A stretch of 64,000 bases of DNA, from NCBI GenBank assembly GCA_900471605.1, contig UCEY01000003.1:1-64000 (forward strand), in the 5' to 3' direction. The stretch is from Hyphomicrobiales bacterium (GTDB lineage: Bacteria > Pseudomonadota > Alphaproteobacteria > Rhizobiales > Rhizobiaceae). A model generated the notes under the pieces. It was not told the DNA's origin and ran no database searches. It saw nothing but the letters and a program-made list of their open reading frames with translations. Below, one piece after another: positions 53,299-62,318 of the stretch (its first letter is position 1; every line of letters begins with the position of its first letter). Position numbers and translations under genes: made by a program.

Positions 53299-54594
53299 AT
53301 GATCTCCAATCGCGCCGCCCAATGGATGGCGGCCAGGAACCTGCATTATGGATGGGTGGTCGCCGTCACCACATTCCTGACCATGCTCTCGACCGCCGGC
53401 GCCATGGGCTCGGCAGGCGTCATGATCCAGCCGCTGCACCAGGAATTCGGCTGGGATATCGCCGATATCTCCTCGGCCATGGCCGTGCGCCTCGTGCTCT
53501 TCGGCCTGCTCGGACCGTTCGCCGCCGCCTTCATGAACCATTTCGGCGTCCGCCAGGTCGTCACCTTCGCGCTCGGGCTGATCATGAGCGGCATCGTCGT
53601 GTCGCTGTTCATGACGCAGGTCTGGCAGCTCGTGGCGCTCTGGGGCGTGGTGATCGGCGTCGGCACCGGCATGACGGCGCTGGTTCTGGGGGCCACCGTC
53701 GCGACCCGCTGGTTCTCCAAGCGCCGCGGACTCGTCGTCGGCCTGATGACCGCCAGCAACGCCACCGGCCAGCTTGTTTTCCTGCCGCTTCTCGCCGCCA
53801 TGACGGAAGCCTATGGCTGGCGCACGGCGCTCACTTTCACCGTCGTCGTCATCGCCGCCGCCATGCTGCTGGTCCTGCTGCTGATGCGCGACTATCCGGC
53901 CGATGTCGGCCTGCCGGCCTATGGCGAGACGGCGATCACGCCGGCGCCGAAGCAGGATCACAAGTTCCTGGCGACGCTCTATTCGCCGATCGGCGCGCTC
54001 CGCCACGCCTCGACAAGCCCCACCTTCTGGGTCCTGTTCGGCACGTTCTTCGTCTGCGGCCTGTCCACCAACGGCTTGATCCAGACCCACTGGATCTCGA
54101 TCTGCGGCGATTTCGGCATGGCCGCGGTGACGGCCGCCAGCACGCTTGCGGTGATCGGCATCTTCGACTTCTTCGGCACCATCTTTGCCGGCTGGTTGTC
54201 GGACCGTTATGACAATCGCTGGCTGCTGTTCTGGTTCTACGGCCTGCGCGGCCTGTCGCTGGTCTACCTGTCCTTCTCCGGCTTCTCGTTCGTCGAACTG
54301 TCGGTCTTCGCGATCTTCTACGGCCTCGACTGGGTGGCGACCGTGCCGCCGACTGTGAAGCTCGCCGCGGCCGAATTCGGCCGCGAACGGGCCGGCCTGG
54401 TCTTCGGCTGGGTGTTTGCCGGCCATCAGCTGGGCGCCGCCACCGCCGCCTTCGGCGCCGGCTTCCTGAAGAGCGACTTCAACACCTACATGCCCGCCCT
54501 GCAGATCGCCGGCGTGATGTGCATGATCGCCGCGGTCTCCGTCCTGCTCCTGCGCAAGCCGGGCGCGGCTAGGCTGGTGCCGCAGCCGGCCTGA
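53299..54594 (+). CDS. Major facilitator superfamily transporter
   Basis: A 431-residue protein with 12 spans. After a short N-terminus comes HYGWVVAVTTFLTMLSTAGA, then an MFS motif-A-like loop GWLSDRYDNRWLLFW between later helices and RWFSKRRGLVVGLMTASNAT in the first half. Related proteins (oxalate/formate-like and monocarboxylate-like MFS) carry organic acids. The ATG follows AGGAAAGGGACAGAACC. Its last 13 residues, RKPGAARLVPQPA, are nearly the same as the end of the next, unrelated protein. Confidence 0.92.
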   Translation: MISNRAAQWMAARNLHYGWVVAVTTFLTMLSTAGAMGSAGVMIQPLHQEFGWDIADISSAMAVRLVLFGLLGPFAAAFMNHFGVRQVVTFALGLIMSGIVVSLFMTQVWQLVALWGVVIGVGTGMTALVLGATVATRWFSKRRGLVVGLMTASNATGQLVFLPLLAAMTEAYGWRTALTFTVVVIAAAMLLVLLLMRDYPADVGLPAYGETAITPAPKQDHKFLATLYSPIGALRHASTSPTFWVLFGTFFVCGLSTNGLIQTHWISICGDFGMAAVTAASTLAVIGIFDFFGTIFAGWLSDRYDNRWLLFWFYGLRGLSLVYLSFSGFSFVELSVFAIFYGLDWVATVPPTVKLAAAEFGRERAGLVFGWVFAGHQLGAATAAFGAGFLKSDFNTYMPALQIAGVMCMIAAVSVLLLRKPGAARLVPQPA

Positions 54595-54717
54595 TCACAG
54601 CCCTCTCCGGCGGCCAGATTGGCCGCCGGAAACGCGGTCCGGCATTGTAAAACTGCAAGCCGGCCGGATATGATAATGGGTGCGCGAGGCGAGCCGCCGT
54701 CGCCCGCAGGAGGCACC

Positions 54718-55542
54718 ATGTCATCGATCACATCTGGCAATGCCGTTCAATACGCCGACAGCCGCAAGCTCGCGGCCCGGGGACGCCTCAACAGAGAGTA
54801 CACCATCGCCGAAACCGGCTGGTTTCCGTGGGTCGCCCGGCAATTGCCGCTTCGGCCGGGTGACCGCGTGCTCGACATCGGCTGCGGCCCGGCCTGGTTC
54901 TGGGCCTCGGTGATCGGGGAAATCCCGGAAAATCTCGACCTGACGCTTGCCGATCAGTCCACCGGAATGGTGGAGGAGGCCCTGGCGCGCTGCACACCCC
55001 TCCCCTTCGGATCGGTGACGGGCCGTCAGGCGGAAGCCGCCGCGCTGCCCTTCGAGGACGACAGTTTCGATGTCGTCATGGCCATGCACATGCTCTATCA
55101 CGTGGCGGATCCGGCGGCCGGCATCGCGGAAATGTTCCGGGTGCTGAAGCCCGGAGGGTCGCTCGCCGTCACCACGAACGGCGCCGGCAACATGCTCGGG
55201 ATCTACCAGCTCACCACCGTGTTCGGCAGCGAGCCATTCGATCCGAGCGCGGCCGCCTTCGGATACGACAAGGCCGAGCAACTGATGCGCGCCCGGTTCG
55301 GCAATGTCGCTTTTCTTCAACATCCCGCAAGCATGCGGATCACCGAGCCGGAAGACGTGTTCCTGGCGCTGACGTCATACCCGCCCGGGGACGGCGCGAG
55401 TGAGGCTCAGCTGGACGCCTTCCGCACGGCGATCGCTGCCGCATTCGAGCGCGGCCACGGCGTGCTCGAAGTGGAGAAGGAAACCGGCCTGTTCATCAGC
55501 AGAAAGCCCGACGCCGCCGGGCTGGTGCCGCAGCCGGCCTGA
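54718..55542 (+). CDS. Class I SAM-dependent methyltransferase
   Basis: A 274-residue methyltransferase (Methyltransf_11 fold). SAM-binding motif I is RVLDIGCGPAWFWASV (residues about 50-65), motif II ADQSTGMVEEAL, and DSFDVVMAMHMLYHVADPAA with FRVLKPGGSLAVTTNG are the usual later motifs. The ATG has the strong site GCAGGAGGCACC. Substrate unknown. It ends RKPDAAGLVPQPA, which matches the tail of the MFS protein upstream at 11 of 13 residues, and the DNA there is identical over 23 bases including the stop. Confidence 0.92.
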   Translation: MSSITSGNAVQYADSRKLAARGRLNREYTIAETGWFPWVARQLPLRPGDRVLDIGCGPAWFWASVIGEIPENLDLTLADQSTGMVEEALARCTPLPFGSVTGRQAEAAALPFEDDSFDVVMAMHMLYHVADPAAGIAEMFRVLKPGGSLAVTTNGAGNMLGIYQLTTVFGSEPFDPSAAAFGYDKAEQLMRARFGNVAFLQHPASMRITEPEDVFLALTSYPPGDGASEAQLDAFRTAIAAAFERGHGVLEVEKETGLFISRKPDAAGLVPQPA

Positions 55543-55549
55543 AAACAGA

Positions 55550-55577
55550 AGAGCCGCGGCTGCCGAACCGCGGCTCT
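55550..55577. terminator. Bidirectional hairpin between convergent genes
   Basis: AGAGCCGCGG (55550-55559) pairs perfectly with CCGCGGCTCT (55568-55577) over an 8-base loop, just after the methyltransferase stop and before the end of the chemoreceptor gene. U-tracts are weak on both sides. Confidence 0.55.
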
Positions 55578-55630
55578 CCCGAAAGCTGTTCCAATCACAG
55601 ACCTGCCAGCGAGCCGGCAGCCGTCCAGCA

Positions 55631-57340
55631 TCAGGCGACCTTGGCCGGTCTCGCCCCGGCCGCGGCAGATCCCGGCTCGCGGATGGCCGAGCGCCGGTTC
55701 AGTTTGAAGTGGTTGACGAGTTCGACCAGCTTGCCCGCTCCCGTGGCAAGCTGCTCGCTTATGTAGGTCGTATGCTCGACCATGCCGGCGTTCTGCTGCG
55801 TCATGCGGTCGATCAGGGAAACCGCGTTGTTGATCTCCGACAAGCCGATCGATTGTTCCGAGGCGGCAGTCGCCAGCGACTGGACGTTCTTGTCGATCGA
55901 CGCGACGAACTGTTCGATCTCGCGAAGAGCGTCCCCGGTCGCATCGACAAGGCGAACCCCTTCGGTAACTTCCCGGCCGGAATTCTCGATGAGCCCCTTG
56001 ATCTCCTTGGCGGCCTTGGCTGAACGCTGCGCCAGTTCGCGCACTTCCTGGGCGACGACCGCAAATCCCTTGCCCGCCTCTCCGGCGCGGGCGGCTTCCA
56101 CGCCTGCATTAAGGGCAAGCAGGTTGGTCTGGAAGGCGATCTCGTCGATGACCCCGATGATCTGGCTGATCTCCGCGGAAGCGGATTCGATGCGCTTCAT
56201 CGCGGTGATGGTTTCCTCCACCACCGAAGAGGAGGTCGACGTGCTTTGCAGCGCGTTCTTGACGAGCTTTCGCGTGTCCTCCGTGCTGACGGTCGAGGAC
56301 CGGACCGTTGACGTGACCTGTTCCAGCGCAGCCGAGGTCTGTTCGAGGGAGGCTGCCTGTTCCTTGGTACGCATCGAAAGCTGATCGGCCGCCTCGTGCA
56401 TTTCCTGGCTGTTGCCGTTCAGGCTGTTGGTCTGCTTCAGCACATTGACGAGCGTTTCCTGGAACGCGCCGATCGAGGCGTTGAAATCGCGTCGCAGAGG
56501 CTCGAATTCCTCGATAAAGGGCACGTCGATGGTTTGCCGGATGTTGCAGTCCGCAAGCCGGGCAAGGCCGGCACCGAGCTCCTTCACCACCGTGACCCGC
56601 TCGCTGACGTCGGTCGCGAACTTCACCACCTTGAAAACCCGTCCGCTGTCGTCGACGATCGGGTTATAGGAGGCCTGGATATAGACCTTCTGCCCGCCCT
56701 TGGCGACGCGGGTAAACTGATCGGCCGCGAACCGGCCGGCAGCAAGATTCTGCCAGAAGGTCCGATAGGCTGCCGATTGCACATAGTCGGGCTCGCAGAA
56801 GATCGAATGGTGCTTGCCGACGATCTCCGCGAGCGAATAGCCGAGCGTCTTCAGGAAATTCTCGTTGGCGGTCAGGATTTCGCCGCTGGGGGTGAATTCG
56901 ATAATGGCCTGGGCGCGCGACAGGGCCTGCAGCTTTCCCTTGTCCTCCGCCGCGCTCTGCTTCGCAGCCGTGATGTCGGTCGCCAGCTTGACGATCTTGA
57001 AGGGCTTCTTGCCCCGGAACACCGGATTGTAGGTAGCCTGGATCCAGATCTCGCGGCCGCCTTTCGCGATGCGCTTGTACTGCTTCTGATCGTACTGACC
57101 GCCGACGAGCTGCTTCCAGAAGTCTTCATAGGCCTTCGACACAGCCTCGGCCGGATCGACGAAGATACGGTGATGTTTGCCGACGATTTCCTCGAGCGTA
57201 TATCCCATCGTCTTGCAGAAGTTCTCGTTGGCATGAAGGATCATGCCCTTGAGGTCGAATTCGATGATCGCCTGCGATTTGTCCAGCGCCTCCAATAGGG
57301 CGGCGTTGGATAATATGCGGCCGAACGGCACACCAGCCAT
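55631..57340 (-). CDS. Cytoplasmic PAS-PAS chemoreceptor (methyl-accepting chemotaxis protein)
   Basis: A 569-residue receptor with no membrane span. Two PAS domains (about residues 15-125 and 137-247) share the motifs [20 protein letters not shown] and [20 protein letters not shown] with matching YNPV/YNPI ends, a duplication. The signalling domain follows, with the conserved hairpin tip [20 protein letters not shown] and [19 protein letters not shown], where CheA and CheW bind. Such soluble receptors sense redox, light or metabolic state. Start at the ATG at 57340; a GTG two codons earlier is possible. No che genes adjoin. Confidence 0.94.
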   Translation of the reverse strand: MAGVPFGRILSNAALLEALDKSQAIIEFDLKGMILHANENFCKTMGYTLEEIVGKHHRIFVDPAEAVSKAYEDFWKQLVGGQYDQKQYKRIAKGGREIWIQATYNPVFRGKKPFKIVKLATDITAAKQSAAEDKGKLQALSRAQAIIEFTPSGEILTANENFLKTLGYSLAEIVGKHHSIFCEPDYVQSAAYRTFWQNLAAGRFAADQFTRVAKGGQKVYIQASYNPIVDDSGRVFKVVKFATDVSERVTVVKELGAGLARLADCNIRQTIDVPFIEEFEPLRRDFNASIGAFQETLVNVLKQTNSLNGNSQEMHEAADQLSMRTKEQAASLEQTSAALEQVTSTVRSSTVSTEDTRKLVKNALQSTSTSSSVVEETITAMKRIESASAEISQIIGVIDEIAFQTNLLALNAGVEAARAGEAGKGFAVVAQEVRELAQRSAKAAKEIKGLIENSGREVTEGVRLVDATGDALREIEQFVASIDKNVQSLATAASEQSIGLSEINNAVSLIDRMTQQNAGMVEHTTYISEQLATGAGKLVELVNHFKLNRRSAIREPGSAAAGARPAKVA

Positions 57341-57527
57341 AGTCACACTCCGTGCTCAAGCGAGATCGCTTCTGACAAGTGGAATAAGCTTAGATTGTCC
57401 GGTTGAAATTTCAGTTAAACCGAAAATTGACCGTATTCAATTTTTTCCCGCTATCATGGCACCCGCGCTGACGGCGTCCGGACGAAACAGCCACAGTGAG
57501 GCCCTCTACCATGTATTATCAAAGCAA

Positions 57528-57551
57528 AAGGCCCGCCATGGGGCGGGCCTT
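57528..57551 (-). terminator. Intrinsic terminator of tal
   Basis: AAGGCCCGCC and GGCGGGCCTT form a perfect 10-bp stem over ATGG, followed on the minus strand by TTGCTTTGA, 23 bases after the transaldolase stop. Confidence 0.8.
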
Positions 57552-57573
57552 GCATCTGTTGAGGGCGAACTGA

Positions 57574-58539
57574 TCAGGCCGCAGCGAGGGTCAGTTCCTT
57601 CTTGACCATCTGGCGCAGCGAGGTGAGGTCCTTGGCGAACGCCCGGATACCTTCCGAAAGCTTTTCGGTCGCCATCGCGTCCTCGTTCAGCATCCAGCGG
57701 AAGGACTTCTCGTCGAGCGACTGGAGCGGCTCGGCCTTGAAGGTTTCCGGCTGCAGCTTGCGCTCCAGCTTGCCGGTATCCTTGTCGAGTTCGTCGAGCA
57801 GCGCCGGGCTGATCGTCAGCCGGTCGCAACCGGCCAGCGCTTCGATTTCGCCGGCATTGCGGAAGGAGGCGCCCATGACGATCGTCTTGATGCCGTTCGC
57901 CTTGTAGTAATTGTAGATGGCGCGGACGGAAACGACGCCCGGATCGGTCTCGGCCGTGTAGTCCTGGCCGGTCGACTTCTTGTACCAGTCGAGAATGCGG
58001 CCGACGAAGGGCGAGATCAGGAACACCTTGGCTTCGGCGCAGGCGATCGCCTGGGCCTGGCTGAAGAGAAGCGTCAGGTTGCAGTCGATGCCTTCCGTCT
58101 GCAGCACTTCGGCGGCGCGGATGCCTTCCCAGGTGGAGGCGAGCTTGATCAGGATGCGGTCGCGCTCGATGCCGCGCTCCTTGTAGGCGGCGATGATCTG
58201 GCGCGCCTTGGCGATAGACGCCTCGGTATCGAAGGAAAGATCGGCATCGACTTCGGTCGAAACGCGCCCCGGAACCAGCTCGGACAGGGCGGCGCCGACG
58301 GTAATCGCCAGACGGTCGGCCACGGCGGATACGACGGCATCCGGCGTACCGGACTGCTTCCGGCCCCAGGCGATCGCTTCCTTCACCTTGTCGGCGAAGA
58401 TCGGCGTGCCGAGCGCCTTCAGAACGATGGTCGGGTTGGTGGTGCAATCCACGGGCTTCAGGCGGGCGACCGCCTCGATGTCGCCGGTATCGGCAACGAC
58501 CGTGGTCATGGAACGAAGCTGCTCTAGTTTAGACGTCAT
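57574..58539 (-). CDS. tal: Transaldolase
   Basis: A 321-residue enzyme of the non-oxidative pentose phosphate pathway, moving a dihydroxyacetone unit between sugar phosphates. It has the TalB features: [27 protein letters not shown] with the Schiff-base Lys (about residue 131), [12 protein letters not shown] and the [14 protein letters not shown] phosphate site. The ATG follows TTGAGGAATATTCGG; five extra codons upstream are possible. It is divergent from a SorC-type sugar-phosphate regulator with paired operators between, so its expression probably follows a sugar phosphate signal. Confidence 0.96.
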   Translation of the reverse strand: MTSKLEQLRSMTTVVADTGDIEAVARLKPVDCTTNPTIVLKALGTPIFADKVKEAIAWGRKQSGTPDAVVSAVADRLAITVGAALSELVPGRVSTEVDADLSFDTEASIAKARQIIAAYKERGIERDRILIKLASTWEGIRAAEVLQTEGIDCNLTLLFSQAQAIACAEAKVFLISPFVGRILDWYKKSTGQDYTAETDPGVVSVRAIYNYYKANGIKTIVMGASFRNAGEIEALAGCDRLTISPALLDELDKDTGKLERKLQPETFKAEPLQSLDEKSFRWMLNEDAMATEKLSEGIRAFAKDLTSLRQMVKKELTLAAA

Positions 58540-58638
58540 CCGAATATTCCTCAAAATGGAGAACTAAACGCCTGTCGCGCGATGTGGCTCCTCCGGCGCG
58601 TTGGAGAGACTATCCTCCGTCGATGGTTAAAAAGTCAA

Positions 58639-58670
58639 GACATTTGTCCTTTGGAATTGACATATGTGTC
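58639..58670. promoter_or_regulatory. Paired GACATNTGTC operators between tal and its regulator
   Basis: GACATTTGTC (58639-58648) and GACATATGTGTC (58659-58670) are inverted repeats whose centres lie 21 bases apart, about two helical turns. They lie 100-130 bases before the tal start and 50-80 bases before the regulator's start, fitting a tetrameric SorC-type repressor. Confidence 0.65.
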
Positions 58671-58721
58671 AGCCGGAACAAATATCAATGCACTTTTCCA
58701 TCATCTTGCCCGGGAGGACCG

Positions 58722-59705
58722 TTGGCCAGGCTCAGACGCGAGACCCACACCGCCTATTCCGAAGCCGCGTCCATGCGGCTGCGGGCGGCATGGCTTTATT
58801 ATAACCAGGGATTGACGCAAAAAGATGTCGCGGAACGGCTGGGCCTGAGCCGCTCGACGGTGATCCGCCTGCTCGACGAGGCGATGAAGCGCTCCGAGGT
58901 GCAGATCTGGATCAGCGAAGGCATCGACACCTGCGTCGAGCTGGCGATCCGGCTGGAAAAGGCCTATGGGCTCGACGAGGCGCTGGTCGTGCCGGCGCCG
59001 CGCGACGGAAGTGCCGCGGCGCTTGCAAGCTCGGTCGGCCTGGCGCTCGGGCAGTTCCTCTCCGAAGTGGTGCAGGACGACATGACGATCGGCGTCGGCT
59101 GGGGCCGCACCATGACCGCTTCGCTCGGCAGCTTTCGCCCGCCCCGGCGGGAAAACTGCAAGGTCGTGTCGTTGCTCGGCGGCATCGTCGCTGTGCACCA
59201 GACCAATCCGATCGACTATACCTGGCGCTTCGCCGGCCAGCTCGGCGCCGAATGTTACATGTTCCTGGCGCCGCTCCTGGTCGATTCGGTCAAGACCAAG
59301 CGGGCGCTGATCGAGCAATGCGGGCTCAACACTATTTATGACCTTGCTGAAAATCTCGATCTCGCGGTGGTGAGCTGCGGCGATATCGGCCCCCATTCCA
59401 CCTCGCTGTCGGAAGGCTTCATCTCCAAGGCGGAACTCGACCGGCTGATCGCCGCCGGCTGCGTCTGCGACACCATGTTCAACTTTCTCGACGAGCAGGG
59501 CCGCTCGGTGGATCACAAGCTGAATGAGCGGGTGATGTCGGTGGATCTCGATACGCTCAGGAAGGCGAAGCACATCGTGCTGTCGTCGGGCGGCGTGCAC
59601 CGGGCGGTGGCGATCCGGGCGACGATCCGCCGGGTCGGCTGCAATACGCTGATCACGGATGAGACGGCGGCAAAGGAGTTGTTGCGGCTGGCGGAGGAGG
59701 CGTAG
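58722..59705 (+). CDS. SorC-family sugar-phosphate-responsive regulator
   Basis: A 327-residue regulator. An N-terminal HTH (YYNQGLTQKDVAERLGLSRS, TVIRLLDEAMK) is joined to the SorC sugar-binding domain (VPAPRDGSAAALASSVGLAL, GVGWGRTMTASLGS, VVSCGDIGPHSTSLSEGFI, VLSSGGVHRAVAIRATIRR), which binds phosphorylated sugars. The start is a TTG after CGGGAGGACCG; earlier in-frame ATGs would put non-conserved residues in front and lie across the operator. Divergent from tal, which it very probably controls. Confidence 0.9.
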   Translation: MARLRRETHTAYSEAASMRLRAAWLYYNQGLTQKDVAERLGLSRSTVIRLLDEAMKRSEVQIWISEGIDTCVELAIRLEKAYGLDEALVVPAPRDGSAAALASSVGLALGQFLSEVVQDDMTIGVGWGRTMTASLGSFRPPRRENCKVVSLLGGIVAVHQTNPIDYTWRFAGQLGAECYMFLAPLLVDSVKTKRALIEQCGLNTIYDLAENLDLAVVSCGDIGPHSTSLSEGFISKAELDRLIAAGCVCDTMFNFLDEQGRSVDHKLNERVMSVDLDTLRKAKHIVLSSGGVHRAVAIRATIRRVGCNTLITDETAAKELLRLAEEA

Positions 59706-59718
59706 ACGGGAGTGGCTC

Positions 59719-59893
59719 GCCCCTCATCCGGCTGCCGCCACCTTCTCCCCGCATGCGGGGAGAAGGACCCGCGCCGCGCCCACTTGCCCAAAATAAACTA
59801 GGCCGCTCACCGCTTGAGAAGAACGAAGCCGGCGCGGCATATCCCTTCTCCCCGTCAGAACGGGGAGAAGGTGGCGGCAGCCGGATGAGGGGC
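59719..59893. repeat. Compound palindrome with perfect 32-base inverted ends
   Basis: GCCCCTCATCCGGCTGCCGC... (59719-59750) is exactly reversed and complemented at 59862-59893. Inside lie two smaller hairpins, CTTCTCCCCGCATGCGGGG and CTTCTCCCCGTCAGAACGGG. It is two copies of the CCCCTCATCC element arranged head to head around about 110 bases that hold no gene. Confidence 0.9.
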
Positions 59894-59915
59894 AAGCCGC
59901 ACCCAAACAAGCCCC

Positions 59916-60797
59916 TCACGCATTCCCCGCTTCCCACCCCAAAATCGCCCGCTTGCGCGTCAGCCCCCAGTGATACCCCGTCAGCGCCCCGCTCTTGCCG
60001 AGCGCGCGGTGACACGGCACCACGAACGAGATCGGGTTCGCCCCGACCGCCGCTCCCACCGCGCGGCTTGCGGTCGGCTGGCCGATGTCCCTGGCGACAT
60101 CGGAATAGGTGACGGCCTTGCCGAACGGGATCTTCAAGAGGCTTTGCCAGACGCGCACCTGGAAGTCGGTGCCGATCAGCACGACCTTCAACGGCTGGTC
60201 GCAGGACCAGTTCGAACGGTCGAAGACGCGGTGGACGTAGGGCGACGTCATCTCCTGGTCGGCAACGTATTCGGCATTCGGCCAGCGGCGCATCATGTCG
60301 TCGAGCGCTGCCTGCTCGCAGCCGAGATCGGCAAAGGCGAGACCCGAGAGACCCCGATCCGTGGCCATGACCAGCGCCTGGCCGAAAGGCGACGGGTGAA
60401 AGCCATAGCGGATCGTCAGGCCGCCGCCCCTCGCCTTCCATTCGCCGGGCGACATCGCCTCATGGGTGACGAACAGGTCGTGAAGGCGGCCGGGACCGGA
60501 AAGCCCGAGTTCGTAGGATGCTTCGAGCAGCGGCAACTCCTCCTTGCCGAGCAGGCGCTTGGCATGGTCGAGGGTGACGGCCTGCAGGAAGGCCTTCGGC
60601 GAAAGGCCGGCCCAGCGGGTGAACACCTTCTGGAGCTGGGTCGGCGACTGCCCGAGTTCGGACGCGATCGCTTCCAGCGACGGCTGGTCGCGATAGTCGA
60701 GCGTGATCATCTCAATGACGCGGCGAACGGTTTCGTAATCGGAGCCATCAGGCGTCACGTCGATGGGCGGCGAATTGATCTGGGCGAGAGCATTCAT
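59916..60797 (-). CDS. Ada-like AraC/O6-methylguanine-DNA methyltransferase, lacking the N-terminal Cys domain
   Basis: A 293-residue two-domain protein. Residues about 20-115 are an AraC-type HTH pair (PSLEAIASELGQSPTQLQKV, YELGLSGPGRLHDLFV), then a DNA repair methyltransferase domain with the acceptor Cys in FVVPCHRALGKSGALTGY (PCHR, about residue 260) and FQVRVWQSLLKIPFGKAVTY. E. coli Ada has in addition an N-terminal zinc-Cys domain that senses methylphosphotriesters; it is absent here, so activation must differ. The ATG follows GAGGAGACAAGCC. Confidence 0.92.
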   Translation of the reverse strand: MNALAQINSPPIDVTPDGSDYETVRRVIEMITLDYRDQPSLEAIASELGQSPTQLQKVFTRWAGLSPKAFLQAVTLDHAKRLLGKEELPLLEASYELGLSGPGRLHDLFVTHEAMSPGEWKARGGGLTIRYGFHPSPFGQALVMATDRGLSGLAFADLGCEQAALDDMMRRWPNAEYVADQEMTSPYVHRVFDRSNWSCDQPLKVVLIGTDFQVRVWQSLLKIPFGKAVTYSDVARDIGQPTASRAVGAAVGANPISFVVPCHRALGKSGALTGYHWGLTRKRAILGWEAGNA

Positions 60798-60946
60798 GGC
60801 TTGTCTCCTCTGCAGCGCCGCACGCCGATCAACCCGGACCTTGGGCGCGCAGCAATCGCTGTGCAACTGATATGCTGCTTAAATGCCTCTTCGGCTTTGC
60901 CGAAACCACCCGTTTCTTGCCCGATCGCAGGTTTTTCCGGCGCGTT

Positions 60947-61429
60947 TCAGATCCTTTGCTTGACGGTTGCGAGCGCGCGCCTGAAGGCTTTGGCGAAACT
61001 CTCCCGATCGTCCGGATTGAGGAAGGAGCCGATATCGGTGCCGCGTCCCTCGCCCGTCACCGACATCGACGTGATGCCGAACTCCTCGTGGCGGCTGACG
61101 TTGAAGCGCGCCCAGAACGGGTTGAAGCGATGCTCCACCATGCGTCCCGCCGGCGAGAACTTTCGGATCGACAGGTTGCTGCGCGAAACGGTGACTTCCT
61201 CGCGCGCCCGGCCGGCGCGGTAGCTCATTTTCAGCGCGATATAGAGACCGAGGAAATCCAGCCCGAAGAAGAAGCCGATCGGATAGGCGCCGGTGATCAG
61301 GAAAAAGCCGCCATAGAGAAGGCAGACCCCGCCCGTCAGCACCAGCACGACGTGAAAACCCGTCTTGCCCAGCGACCGGTAAGGCGTCAGTTCGGCTGCG
61401 AAAACAGGCTGATCCTCGGAAACGTCCAC
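60947..61429 (-). CDS. DUF2244 membrane protein
   Basis: A 160-residue protein with two close spans (VLVLTGGVCLLYGGFFLI and GFFFGLDFLGLYIALKMSYR) and a cytoplasmic part of about 80 residues with conserved FNPFWARFNVSRHEEFGI. This is the DUF2244 family, common in alphaproteobacteria and unknown in function. The start is GTG after GCAGGAGGGAAATCAAC. It is divergent from nth with only 36 bases between, and that arrangement recurs in rhizobia. Confidence 0.9.
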   Translation of the reverse strand: MDVSEDQPVFAAELTPYRSLGKTGFHVVLVLTGGVCLLYGGFFLITGAYPIGFFFGLDFLGLYIALKMSYRAGRAREEVTVSRSNLSIRKFSPAGRMVEHRFNPFWARFNVSRHEEFGITSMSVTGEGRGTDIGSFLNPDDRESFAKAFRRALATVKQRI

Positions 61430-61465
61430 GTTGATTTCCCTCCTGCGGGATGCCTATACAGGCAT

Positions 61466-62293
61466 ATGGCGACTCCAAAGATCAAATCCAAAACCAGCAC
61501 CCCGCAAAAGTCAAATCACGCCCCCGAGCGCCAGGACGCAGTCAAGCGGGCGGCCAAGGGTGCGGGCAAGGGTGCGGGCAAGGCGAAGCGCTTCAAATCC
61601 GCCTATTCGAAAGCGGAGATGGAGGAGATCTTTCGCCGTTTCTCGGTGCAGCGGCCGGAGCCCAAGGGCGAGCTGGAGCACGTGAACCCGTTCACGCTGG
61701 TCGTGGCGGTGGCGCTCTCGGCCCAGGCGACCGATGCCGGCGTCAACAAGGCGACGCGGGCGCTGTTCAGAATAGCCGACACGCCGGAAAAGATGCTCGA
61801 TCTCGGCGAAGAAGGCGTCACCCAATATATCAAGACGATCGGGCTCTACCGCAACAAGGCGAAAAACGTCATCGCCCTCTGTCGGATGCTGATCGACGAG
61901 TTCGGCTCGGAAGTGCCGAAGACCCGCGAAGAGCTGATCCGCCTGCCGGGCGTCGGCCGCAAGACGGCGAATGTGGTAATGTCCATGGCTTTCGGCGTGC
62001 CGACGTTGGCGGTCGACACGCATGTCTTCCGCATCGCCAACCGGCTGCTGATGGCACCGGGCAAGACGCCTGACGAGGTAGAGGAAAACCTGCTTAAGGT
62101 GATCCCCGACCAGTATCTCTTCCACGCCCACCACTGGCTGATCCTGCACGGCCGTTATTGCTGCAAGGCGCGAAAACCGGAATGCGAGCGTTGCGTCATC
62201 GCCGATCTCTGCCGTTCGCCGGAAAAGACCGTCGACGTGCCGGCGCCGCTTGTCGAACTGCCGCAGCAGCTCATCGGCGAGGCCGTCGACTAA
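61466..62293 (+). CDS. nth: Endonuclease III
   Basis: A 275-residue DNA glycosylase/AP lyase of base excision repair. The helix-hairpin-helix with the catalytic Lys is LIRLPGVGRKTANVV (about residues 162-176), the catalytic Asp lies in AVDTHVFRIANRL, and the iron-sulfur ligands follow the family spacing C-x6-C-x2-C-x5-C in CKARKPECERCVIADLC. A basic, Lys/Gly-rich N-terminal tail of about 45 residues with a repeated KGAG unit precedes the fold and may bind DNA. No strong ribosome site before the ATG; the 36-base gap to the divergent gene must hold both promoters. Confidence 0.94.
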   Translation: MATPKIKSKTSTPQKSNHAPERQDAVKRAAKGAGKGAGKAKRFKSAYSKAEMEEIFRRFSVQRPEPKGELEHVNPFTLVVAVALSAQATDAGVNKATRALFRIADTPEKMLDLGEEGVTQYIKTIGLYRNKAKNVIALCRMLIDEFGSEVPKTREELIRLPGVGRKTANVVMSMAFGVPTLAVDTHVFRIANRLLMAPGKTPDEVEENLLKVIPDQYLFHAHHWLILHGRYCCKARKPECERCVIADLCRSPEKTVDVPAPLVELPQQLIGEAVD

Positions 62294-62318
62294 GCGCAGT
62301 TGCCTCGCCACCGCCTGC

